Assembly (NCBI GenBank): GCA_023392755.1
Contig: JAEWNM010000290.1
Coordinates: forward strand, 1 to 16,388
Reading direction: 5' to 3'
Source of the DNA: Bacillota bacterium
GTDB taxonomy: Bacteria > Bacillota > Clostridia > Christensenellales > Aristaeellaceae
DNA: 16,388 nt
Shown here in pieces: positions 1 to 5,768 of the stretch; position 1 is the first letter of the stretch, and the number at the start of each line of letters is the position of its first letter. Made by a program: the position numbers and the translations under genes. The notes below the pieces were generated by a model, which saw nothing but the letters and a program-made list of their open reading frames with translations, was not told the origin of the DNA and ran no database searches.

Positions 1-532
1 ATTCATTCAAATCCGAATACACGATCAGCTCCGGCATGTGGGCCGACAGGCCGGGAATCATGCCGGCTTCCCTGATCATGGCAAGGTAGTCCGGCAGCCG
101 GTCCATGGTGCGCCTGTTTTTGTTTACAAGCTGCTCCGCGCAGTAGTGGTGGGGCAGGCAGAAGGTGGCCCCAAGTTTTTTGGAGGTTTCAATCGACTGC
201 CGGGCCTCCGCTCTCGCCGCCGGACTGTCATCCACATTCAGTATGGGCGTGTCGATAATAATCAGCCTTTTCCCCGTGCGTTCCTGGGCAAGGCGGATGC
301 CGCCCAAAAAAGCATCGCTGCCGGCCAGGGGGCACATGATGGCGTCGATGCCCGCCGTGAGATAGGTTTCCAGCAATCCGGCAACGGCTTCCTTTGTATC
401 ATAGCGGCTTTTGATCTGTCCGTCGGCGGCGGCGCTGGTATGGCTGTATCCCAGAATCCAGTTGGTTCCGATAATCATGCGCGGCAGCGACACGCCGCCC
501 ACCAGGGTACGTGGGAACAATAGCCCGGACAT
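1..532 (-). CDS. Unrecognised protein, probable TIM-barrel fold (C-terminus beyond the left edge)
   Basis: The first 177 codons of a minus-strand gene that runs off the left edge. The start is the ATG complementary to 530-532, preceded by an AAAGGAAG ribosome site about 8 nt upstream. The protein begins MSGLLFPRTLVGG and then shows alternating beta strands and helices: IIGTNWILGYSHT (about 20-32), a helix, AGIDAIMCPLAG (60-71), a helix, KRLIIIDTPILN (88-99), ATFCLPHHY (122-130) and IPGLSAHMPELIVY (159-172). This spacing suggests a (beta/alpha) barrel in which His31, His128/129 and His165 lie at strand ends, where metal or substrate sites often are. There is no signal peptide, so it should be cytoplasmic. 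It is divergent from fucU, so a role in sugar metabolism is possible but is only inference from position. I do not recognise a named family. Confidence 0.75.
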   Translation of the reverse strand, partial: MSGLLFPRTLVGGVSLPRMIIGTNWILGYSHTSAAADGQIKSRYDTKEAVAGLLETYLTAGIDAIMCPLAGSDAFLGGIRLAQERTGKRLIIIDTPILNVDDSPAARAEARQSIETSKKLGATFCLPHHYCAEQLVNKNRRTMDRLPDYLAMIREAGMIPGLSAHMPELIVYSDLNE

Positions 533-671
533 ATTTACTTCTTCCTTTCACAAAACACGTATTTTATACTTTACATGTTCAAAACCCGTACCACATAATC
601 CTCCCGCGTTTTCTGCAAAATCTTGCGAAGGTCTTGTAGGGCAAAAACGGCTTTCCATTTCCATCCGCCTT

Positions 672-680
672 TGCTATACT
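672..680 (+). promoter_or_regulatory. Extended -10 promoter of fucU
   Basis: TGC-TATACT is an extended -10 element with the hexamer at 675-680. A weak -35 (TTTCCA, 652-657) lies 17 nt upstream. Transcription would start near 687, which gives a leader of about 40 nt. Confidence 0.55.
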
Positions 681-690
681 ACAAATGCAT

Positions 691-707
691 CCGGGGCGCC
701 GCCCCGG
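691..707 (+). other. GC hairpin in the fucU leader
   Basis: CCGGGGC-GCC-GCCCCGG is a perfect 7-bp stem with a 3-nt loop. It lies close to the predicted 5' end of the mRNA and just before the ribosome site (GAGAGGAG, about 711-718). It may protect the 5' end or modulate initiation. There is no U tract, so it is not a terminator. Confidence 0.4.
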
Positions 708-725
708 CAAGAGAGGAGTCTTTGT

Positions 726-1157
726 ATGCTCAAGGGCATTTCGCCGCTGCTTTCGCCGGAGCTATTGAAAACCCTGGCGGAAATGGGCCATGGGGATGAG
801 ATCGTCATCGGGGACGGCAGCTTCCCCGCCGCCGCCATAGGCAAAAAATGCATCCGTTGCGACGGTCATACCGTTCCCGGCCTTCTTGACGCCATTTTGC
901 AGCTTTTCCCCCTGGACACCTTTGTGGAAGCTCCCGTTACGCTGATGCAGGTGGTGCCCGGCTCCCTGCCCTGCGACCCGCCCATCTGGACAATACTGCG
1001 TTCCATCGTGGAAAAGCATGAGCCCGGAACCCGAATCGGGTTTGAAGAGCGTTTTGCCTTCTATGAGCGCGGCCGTCATGCGTTTGCCGCCATTCAAACC
1101 GGGGAAGGCGCGCTGTACGCCAACGTCATCCTGAAAAAAGGCGTTATAGGCAGGTAG
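726..1157 (+). CDS. fucU: L-fucose mutarotase (FucU/RbsD family)
   Basis: A 143-residue cytoplasmic enzyme that interconverts the alpha and beta anomers of L-fucose, and in this family also of related sugars such as ribose. The protein closely follows the E. coli FucU pattern from end to end: MLKGISPLLSPELLKTLAEM, then GHGDEIV with the catalytic-type His22, SFPA with Asp30 just before it, RFAFYERGRHAFA (109-121) and the C-terminal ILKKGV. Family members are about 140-150 residues, so it is full length. The frame is open back to 411, but ATG 726 is chosen because it follows GAGAGGAG and matches the family N-terminus. No fucose isomerase, kinase or aldolase lies beside it. It is probably co-transcribed with the RNA methyltransferase 50 nt downstream. 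Confidence 0.95.
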   Translation: MLKGISPLLSPELLKTLAEMGHGDEIVIGDGSFPAAAIGKKCIRCDGHTVPGLLDAILQLFPLDTFVEAPVTLMQVVPGSLPCDPPIWTILRSIVEKHEPGTRIGFEERFAFYERGRHAFAAIQTGEGALYANVILKKGVIGR

Positions 1158-1162
1158 GAACC

Positions 1163-1176
1163 GGGGCAGCGGCCCC
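1163..1176 (+). other. Short hairpin between fucU and the methyltransferase
   Basis: GGGGC-AGCG-GCCCC is a 5-bp stem in the short gap after the fucU stop codon, with no T run. It may be an mRNA-processing or stabilising element; significance is uncertain. Confidence 0.25.
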
Positions 1177-1194
1177 TGCGGATATCCCATGGAT

Positions 1195-1199
1195 GGAGG
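1195..1199 (+). promoter_or_regulatory. Ribosome binding site favouring a TTG start at 1208
   Basis: GGAGG lies 8 nt before an in-frame TTG at 1208. The upstream ATG at 1193 has no comparable site and the GGAGG falls inside its reading frame, so TTG 1208 is the better start. Confidence 0.6.
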
Positions 1200-1207
1200 C
1201 GGATGGA

Positions 1208-1975
1208 TTGCAGACCATTACCAGCATGCAAAACCCCAAGGTCATTTTCTGGCGGAGCCTGAAAACGAGGGCCGCCCGGCAGGCCGCGGGGCTTTACCTG
1301 ACGGAGGGGGCCAAAATGGTGGGCGAGGCCCTGCAATTGAACCTTGCCCAAACCCTTCTCATTGACATGGACAGGCTTTCGGAATATCAGGCGCTGGCAG
1401 ACGCCGCCGCCTGCGGCGTGTACGCCGTGTCGCCCCATATCCTTTCGGCGGTATGTGACACAAAAACGCCCCAGGGCGTAGCCGCCCTGGTTTCGCTGCC
1501 GGATGCGCCCGGCCTTGCCGGCCTGGGCAGGCTCGTCGTGGCGCTGGACGGCGTGCAGGACCCGGGCAATGTCGGCACCATTTTGCGTACGGCGGATGCC
1601 GCGGGGTTCACCGGCGCGCTTTTGTCGGAGGCATGCGCCGACCTCTATTCCCCCAAATGCCTTCGCGCCACCATGGGCAGCATCTTCAGGCTGAAAGCGT
1701 TGGTTTGCCCCTCCCTGCCGGCGGCGCTGGCTAAACTCAGGGAGGCCGGGTTCAGCCTGCTTTCGGGCGAGATGAGCGGCACTCCCTTTTATGAGCGCAC
1801 AGGGCTGGCCGGCAGCCTTTGCCTTGTGATCGGCAGCGAGGGCAGCGGCGTGTCCAAGGCTGTCAGCGGCCAATGCACCCATCATTTGACACTGCCTATG
1901 CGGGGCGGCGCGGAATCGCTAAACGCCGCGGTGGCGGCCGGAATCATGATGTACGATCTGGTAAACAGGGGCTGA
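1208..1975 (+). CDS. SpoU/TrmH-family RNA 2'-O-ribose methyltransferase
   Basis: A 255-residue SAM-dependent enzyme of the trefoil-knot (SPOUT) superfamily that methylates ribose 2'-OH in rRNA or tRNA. From the TTG start, residues 1-95 form the N-terminal substrate-binding domain (ITSMQNPKV..., LYLTEGAKMV). The catalytic domain follows with motif 1 NVGTILRTADAAG (121-133, conserved Arg127), motif 2 LVIGSEGSGVS (206-216) and motif 3 with ESLNAAVAAGI (236-246). These three motifs are complete, so the enzyme should be active. The length fits RlmB-like and TsnR-like members; the target nucleotide cannot be told. A start at ATG 1193 would add five residues but lacks a ribosome site. It lies just downstream of fucU on the same strand and converges on the TPM-domain gene. 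Confidence 0.92.
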   Translation: MQTITSMQNPKVIFWRSLKTRAARQAAGLYLTEGAKMVGEALQLNLAQTLLIDMDRLSEYQALADAAACGVYAVSPHILSAVCDTKTPQGVAALVSLPDAPGLAGLGRLVVALDGVQDPGNVGTILRTADAAGFTGALLSEACADLYSPKCLRATMGSIFRLKALVCPSLPAALAKLREAGFSLLSGEMSGTPFYERTGLAGSLCLVIGSEGSGVSKAVSGQCTHHLTLPMRGGAESLNAAVAAGIMMYDLVNRG

Positions 1976-2028
1976 CAGCCCGCATGCCTTCCCCCGCGAC
2001 GCCAAGAGGCGATAAAGATGCACGCGCC

Positions 2029-2862
2029 TTAAAACTTCCGCCCGCTGCCGCCGCCGTGGATGCGCCCGCCGGAGGACCGGTGGGTGCCGCTTCGCCCGCC
2101 CATGCCTCCGCCGCCGGCGTTCGAGGAGGCCCTGGGCACCCTTGTGACCTGGGTCCGAAGGTACACATCCGTTGCCCCGGTAATTCTGACGGATGTGTTT
2201 TGATTAAGGTCGTATCTGTAGGCCGACCCTTTCATGGCATAGGCGTGGCGTACGGAAAAAAAAAGTATCAGCCCGCCCGCAAGGCCAGCCGCCAGCGCAA
2301 TGGCGGCCTCCCCCAACGTCACGGCCCTGGGCGTCACGTACCTGTCAATATGGCCTTCCTCATCCTCATTGTACTGGTTGCCGGGTATGCCGTTTTCCAG
2401 GTATACGGTCAGCTGGGCCAGGGCCATATACGCCGCCTGTCCATACTGCCCGTCGGCAAGAAAGGGATAGGCCGCTTCCAGCAATGTATTCAGGCGCGTA
2501 TCGGTTATATAGCGTATCATCAGGCCGGAGGTGGAAACGGTAAGCACGCGGTTGTTCATGTCGATCAAAAACAGAACCCCGCTTTTTTCGCTTCCCGTCC
2601 CAAAGCCGTTTTCATCATAAAAGTCGTCGGCAAAGTCCTGGGACCTGCCCGCTTTCGCATCGCCGGAGGTGAGTATGACGAAATCCATATCATACTGCTT
2701 TCCCAGCAGCTCAATGGTGTTTTCCAGCCTGTCTATCTCGCTTTGGCTCAACAGCATTGCATGGTCGAACACCCTTTGGCCATCCTGCCCCGGCGCTTCG
2801 GCAGCGGCAAAAAGGGGCAAAAGAAAAAAACACAGGGCAACCCACGCAACAATCTTTTTCAT
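2029..2862 (-). CDS. TPM-domain membrane protein, YdjH-like
   Basis: A 277-residue protein with a signal peptide (MKKIVAWVALCFFLLPLFAAA, about 1-22), an extracytoplasmic TPM domain (about 31-155, including VFDHAMLLSQSEIDRLE and SGVLFLIDMNNRVLTVSTSG), one membrane segment (about 183-203) and a Gly/Ser/His-rich cytoplasmic tail ending GGGSGRKF, as is typical of this family. The start is ATG 2862 because it begins the signal peptide and follows TAGGAGGGG; that site overlaps the stop codon of the upstream zinc-ribbon gene, indicating translational coupling. In Bacillus subtilis the related YdjH works with YdjG and the SPFH protein YdjI to attach PspA to the membrane. A membrane-stress role here is inferred from that pairing. 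No SPFH gene follows. Confidence 0.88.
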   Translation of the reverse strand: MKKIVAWVALCFFLLPLFAAAEAPGQDGQRVFDHAMLLSQSEIDRLENTIELLGKQYDMDFVILTSGDAKAGRSQDFADDFYDENGFGTGSEKSGVLFLIDMNNRVLTVSTSGLMIRYITDTRLNTLLEAAYPFLADGQYGQAAYMALAQLTVYLENGIPGNQYNEDEEGHIDRYVTPRAVTLGEAAIALAAGLAGGLILFFSVRHAYAMKGSAYRYDLNQNTSVRITGATDVYLRTQVTRVPRASSNAGGGGMGGRSGTHRSSGGRIHGGGSGRKF

Positions 2863-2873
2863 GTCCGCCCCTC

Positions 2874-3926
2874 CTACACAAAAAAATAGAATACTGCAAG
2901 CATCATGCCGCACACGAGGGCAGCCAGCACGCCGCCGTGAAGCAGCAGCTTTTTTTTGTCCACCGGCAGCACGCCGCAAACTTCCCCCGTCTGCCCGTTC
3001 ATGGCATAATAGTACATCTTCCCCTGCTCGCCCCTGTAGGTCATGACCCAGGCCGGCAAAAGGGCGTACCGGTAGCGGTTCCCTTTGAGCTTCATGGTGG
3101 TGGAGCCAACAAGGGAAGCATAGGGCGTTCCCGACGTTATAAGCGGCTGGGCGTACCCTTGCAGCTCCGCTTCGACGGATTCCCGTATGGCGTCCTTGGC
3201 AATATCCCGCTTTTCCGCCATAAACCCCGACAGATAGGCGGGTGCAAAGTCAACCAGGTCCTCCATTTGATAGGGATGCACGCCGTCGGAAAGCTTGCGG
3301 TCAGCCTTTTGCAGCGCACTGCGGGAAAGGTTGCGGAAGGAAATATCCCCGTCCCGGGATACGCTGTAATATTTCGTGGTGGTAATGTGATATTTGGCTG
3401 TGGTGGAATGGGTGACGACCTGCCCTTCCCCGGTGAAGCTGGCGGACGCCTCATAATCCGCCAGCCAGTAAGGATAATAGACGCCGGATAGCCTCTGGAC
3501 ACTGGCCTCTGATATAAATTCCTTCGGCACGTATTTCTTTTTTCGCATCCATTTGAAGAACCGCTCCCGGGCGCCATCCCTGTCGTATTTGAAGGGCAGC
3601 ATCGCATCCGGCCTAAACGCATCCTCCAGTCTGCCCACGATCACCACGGGATTGTGGCAGTAATAGCACATGGTGGCGGCGGTGGTATCGCTTGTCACAA
3701 GTTCCGCGCCGCAGCTGGGGCAGGAATACAGAAGCTGGCCTTCCTCCCGGCCCCGCTCCTTCTCCCCGCCTTCCGCATTTTCCTGCATGTATGCCTTATC
3801 GTCCAGCTTGTCAAGATACGCTTTGTCAAACGTGCTCCGGCAAAATTCGCAGGCGAAATTCCCGCTGTTCGGCTCGTATTTCAGCGCGTTGCCGCAGGCG
3901 GGACACTTGTATGTAAAAGCAGGCAT
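2874..3926 (-). CDS. Double zinc-ribbon membrane protein, YdjG-like
   Basis: A 350-residue protein with two zinc ribbons at its N-terminus: Cys8/Cys11 with Cys26/Cys29, and Cys69/Cys72 with Cys87/Cys90. A charged linker separates them. A globular region (about 100-320) containing YYPYWLADYEAS follows, and one hydrophobic segment closes the protein (about 327-350, LLLHGGVLAALVCGMMLAVF). The topology is a cytoplasmic body with a C-terminal anchor. Databases often label such proteins primosomal protein N'-like because of the ribbons, but there is no helicase motif. It resembles Bacillus YdjG in length, architecture and position directly before a TPM-domain gene. The start is supported by AAGGAGG 7 nt before the ATG. 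Its stop lies inside the ribosome site of the next gene, so the two are coupled. Confidence 0.85.
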   Translation of the reverse strand: MPAFTYKCPACGNALKYEPNSGNFACEFCRSTFDKAYLDKLDDKAYMQENAEGGEKERGREEGQLLYSCPSCGAELVTSDTTAATMCYYCHNPVVIVGRLEDAFRPDAMLPFKYDRDGARERFFKWMRKKKYVPKEFISEASVQRLSGVYYPYWLADYEASASFTGEGQVVTHSTTAKYHITTTKYYSVSRDGDISFRNLSRSALQKADRKLSDGVHPYQMEDLVDFAPAYLSGFMAEKRDIAKDAIRESVEAELQGYAQPLITSGTPYASLVGSTTMKLKGNRYRYALLPAWVMTYRGEQGKMYYYAMNGQTGEVCGVLPVDKKKLLLHGGVLAALVCGMMLAVFYFFV

Positions 3927-3973
3927 ACCTTCCCCTCCTTTTGTTCTCTATACAAATTTATTTGCCGGTTTAC

Positions 3974-3987
3974 TGCCGCTTGCGGCA
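3974..3987 (-). other. Small inverted repeat between the DUF523 gene and the YdjG-like gene
   Basis: TGCCG-CTTG-CGGCA forms a short stem in the 80-nt gap. No strong T run follows in the minus direction, so a terminator is not established and read-through from the DUF523 gene is possible. Confidence 0.25.
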
Positions 3988-4006
3988 AGATGCCGGATTT
4001 TCATGC

Positions 4007-4459
4007 TTATGCATCGCATGTCCCAAATATCTCCAGCAGTTCGCCAAGCCGCGATTCGCCAAAAACGGCGATGCCGTGTTCGGCAAGCAGCTCCGACGTT
4101 ACGCCATCGCCTTGCGTCAACGCGCCCAGAAACGTTCCGTCATAAATCTCCCCGAAGCCGCAGGAAGGGCTGCGTTCCTTCAAAAGGGCGTATCTTAGGC
4201 CAAAAAGCTTCGCCAGCGCCAGCGTCTCCTCCGCGCCCTTCAAAAATGCGGCGGTCACATCTTCCCCCGCCTTGCTCACCACCTTGTCACCCACCCGCTC
4301 CGCCGGTGTCCTGGGAGTGGGAAGCCCGCCGTAGATTTCCGGGCAGACGGGTATCAGACAATGCTTCTCCATCAGCTTTTCCATGCGCGGGTCGCAATGG
4401 CCCGATCCGTCGTACCGGCAGCGGATGCCAAGCAAACACGCGCTGACCAATATTTTCAT
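4007..4459 (-). CDS. DUF523 / TudS-like protein
   Basis: A 150-residue cytoplasmic protein of the DUF523 family. Some members (TudS) are [4Fe-4S] desulfurases that remove sulfur from 2-thiouracil. Visible signatures are the N-terminal KILVSACLLGIRCRYDG (Cys8, Cys14), VCPEIYGGLPTPRTPAE (38-54, Cys39) and LLKERSPSCG (92-101, Ser97 and Cys100). The well-spaced Cys8, Cys39 and Cys100 are plausible cluster ligands by analogy with TudS; this is inference. The upstream in-frame ATG at 4486 adds nine residues but lacks support. ATG 4459 is preceded by AAGGAGAG and fits the family start. It could head a transcript continuing into the YdjG-like gene, but no functional link between them is known to me. 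Confidence 0.9.
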   Translation of the reverse strand: MKILVSACLLGIRCRYDGSGHCDPRMEKLMEKHCLIPVCPEIYGGLPTPRTPAERVGDKVVSKAGEDVTAAFLKGAEETLALAKLFGLRYALLKERSPSCGFGEIYDGTFLGALTQGDGVTSELLAEHGIAVFGESRLGELLEIFGTCDA

Positions 4460-4504
4460 GGTTCTCTCCTTGCCGGTTTGTTGCATATGTTACCGTTCAG
4501 CGCC

Positions 4505-4533
4505 ATTATAGCACAGCGGATGATGGAGATGAA
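4505..4533 (-). promoter_or_regulatory. Promoter of the DUF523 gene
   Basis: On the minus strand, TATAAT (complement of 4505-4510) is preceded by TGC, giving an extended -10. A partial -35 (TTCATC) lies 17 nt upstream. It is divergent from the promoter of the C39-like gene. Confidence 0.6.
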
Positions 4534-4583
4534 CAGACCTGACGAAAATATGCGCCGACCACCCGGCATGCATCCTGGCATAT

Positions 4584-4612
4584 TTGATGATTTCGCCAAA
4601 ATCAGTTATACT
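4584..4612 (+). promoter_or_regulatory. Sigma-A type promoter of the C39-like gene
   Basis: TTGATG (4584-4589), a 17-nt spacer and TATACT (4607-4612). Transcription would begin near 4619, about 27 nt before the start codon. Confidence 0.7.
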
Positions 4613-4619
4613 GTAACTG
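4603..4619 (+). promoter_or_regulatory. Candidate operator over the -10 box
   Basis: CAGTTA-TACTG-TAACTG is a perfect 6-bp inverted repeat with a 5-nt centre. It covers the -10 hexamer and the likely start site, a typical place for a dimeric repressor. The regulator is unknown. Confidence 0.4.
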
Positions 4620-4645
4620 TGATCCATTGAAAACAAGGAGACAAA

Positions 4646-5284
4646 ATGACCGTATCAATAATGCGTCCCGAAGCACTGGCCATTGTGGATGAAAAGACAG
4701 GCAAAACGTTTTTCGGCGGCTTTCAGGAGTGGTATCAAAGCGAGTGGCACCAAAGGGCAGGCTGCGGGCCTACATGCGCGGCCAATATCCTCTCATACCT
4801 GGCCTTGACACGCCCGGAGCTGAATGACCTGTACAGATATGAAACCATGAACCTTTCCGGCTTTGCACAGCATATGGAGGAGGTATATCAATTCGTCACC
4901 CCGGGGAGTATGGGGCTGAACCATGTGGAGATGTTTACCGATGGCGTTGTCAATTTTGCCTCGAGCCGCGGCGTTACCCTATCGCCCCATGTGTTTGACG
5001 TCCCCGGCAATATGGCAAAGAACCGCCCACCCGTACCGAATCTGACGGCGTTTGTCAAGGCCGGGCTGGAGGCCGACTGCCCCCTGGGCTTTTTGAACCT
5101 GACAAAGGGCAAAGTGAAAAACATACAGGGCTGGCACTGGATTACTATTACCAAGGCGGACTTTAGCGATGCCGGCGTAACCGCCTATGCATCGGATGAG
5201 GGTAAAGAAATCAGCTTTGACCTTAAGCTATGGTACCTGTCCACCCGCATGCGCGGCGGCCTGGTCTATTTTTCGCGGAAATAA
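4646..5284 (+). CDS. C39-like papain-fold cysteine peptidase family protein
   Basis: A 212-residue protein, not recognised by name. The segment QRAGCGPTCAANILSYLAL (36-54) is the nucleophile helix pattern of papain-like and C39-like peptidases, with Cys40 as the candidate nucleophile. GWHWITIT (162-169) supplies the candidate catalytic His164 in a strand. ASDEG (182-186) offers an acidic partner, and Gln31 is a possible oxyanion-hole residue. There is no signal peptide or membrane segment, so it is probably cytoplasmic, and no ABC domain, so it is not a bacteriocin exporter. AAGGAG lies 7 nt before the ATG. It stands alone between divergent and convergent operons with its own promoter. Peptidase, amidase or acyltransferase activity are all possible; the substrate is unknown. 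Confidence 0.8.
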   Translation: MTVSIMRPEALAIVDEKTGKTFFGGFQEWYQSEWHQRAGCGPTCAANILSYLALTRPELNDLYRYETMNLSGFAQHMEEVYQFVTPGSMGLNHVEMFTDGVVNFASSRGVTLSPHVFDVPGNMAKNRPPVPNLTAFVKAGLEADCPLGFLNLTKGKVKNIQGWHWITITKADFSDAGVTAYASDEGKEISFDLKLWYLSTRMRGGLVYFSRK

Positions 5285-5291
5285 ACGCAAA

Positions 5292-5542
5292 GAACGCCGC
5301 CCGGCCATAAGGCCGGGCGGCGCGGTGTGTCAACAAAGTGGCTGACGCCACTTTATTGAGCTTTTCCCTCGCTACACTGCAAAATGGCGATGCCATTTTG
5401 CGGCCGTTTGCTCGGGCAAGGAAGGAATTTTTCCAAAATTCCTGCGCAAACCACCGCACATGTCGCTGGTTTGCGATCTAGTATCGGAGGGCTGCGGCCC
5501 TCCGATACCTCCCTGGGTTTTTTGATGGTCTGAACGCCGCCC
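5292..5542. repeat. Array of six hairpins bracketed by an 11-bp direct repeat
   Basis: This gene-free stretch holds six consecutive inverted repeats: 5295-5322 (12 bp perfect, loop ATAA), 5331-5358 (12 positions, one mismatch, loop TGAC), 5379-5401 (10 bp perfect), 5423-5443 (9 bp perfect), 5445-5475 (9 bp perfect, 13-nt loop) and 5481-5508 (12 bp perfect, loop TGCG). The sequence GAACGCCGCCC occurs at 5292-5302 and again at 5532-5542. The single mismatch in the second stem becomes a G-U pair if the minus strand is transcribed. It lies between the convergent C39-like gene and copZ. It may be a dispersed intergenic repeat or small non-autonomous element, or a compound bidirectional transcription stop. 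Confidence 0.6.
5295..5322. terminator. Possible bidirectional terminator hairpin
   Basis: A perfect 12-bp GC-rich stem with loop ATAA begins 10 nt after the C39-like stop codon. On the plus strand no T run follows. On the minus strand it is followed by TTCTTTGCGTTTAT, a weak T-rich tail, so termination of the copper operon transcript is possible. Confidence 0.35.
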
Positions 5543-5547
5543 CTTTC

Positions 5548-5757
5548 CTACGCTATTTCGTACCCCTGATCCAAGATGGATTGCTTGATCTCCTCCAGTG
5601 AAGTTTTCTTCGGGTCGTGTTCCACGGTCACGGTCTTGTCCTTCAGGCTTACAGCAACACTTTTGACGCCCGTCAGCGATCCTACGGCGGTTTTGACCGC
5701 CTTTTCGCAATGGGAACAGGACATGCCTTCCACTTTCAAGAATACCGTCTGCATCAT
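5548..5757 (-). CDS. copZ: Copper chaperone CopZ (HMA domain)
   Basis: A 69-residue single heavy-metal-associated domain that binds Cu(I) in the cytoplasm and passes it to CopA or CsoR. The metal motif GMSCSHC gives Cys14 and Cys17. The rest follows the beta-alpha-beta-beta-alpha-beta HMA pattern with GVKSVAVSLKDKTVTVEHDP, and it is the usual length for CopZ. GGGAGGG precedes two adjacent ATG codons (5757 and 5754); the second has better spacing, so the true start may be one codon later. It lies last in the copper operon, 11 nt after the lipoprotein gene, so co-translation is likely. Confidence 0.93.
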   Translation of the reverse strand: MMQTVFLKVEGMSCSHCEKAVKTAVGSLTGVKSVAVSLKDKTVTVEHDPKKTSLEEIKQSILDQGYEIA

Positions 5758-5768
5758 TTTCCCTCCCG

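Noticed and set aside
411..725. In-frame open extension upstream of fucU
   Set aside because: It covers the promoter, leader hairpin and ribosome site of fucU, overlaps the divergent gene, and adds residues absent from FucU proteins.
1976..2028. Terminator between the convergent methyltransferase and TPM-domain genes
   Set aside because: Only a 4-bp stem (CGCC/GGCG) is visible, with no T run.
1819..2889. Long plus-strand open frame opposite the TPM-domain gene
   Set aside because: It starts inside the methyltransferase, has a composition typical of an antisense frame in GC-rich DNA, and shows no domain pattern.
5223..5459. Small minus-strand open frame crossing the hairpin array
   Set aside because: Its codons are made up of the inverted repeats, it overlaps the end of the C39-like gene and no ribosome site supports it. 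If the array is a dispersed repeat, similar spurious proteins would appear in databases.
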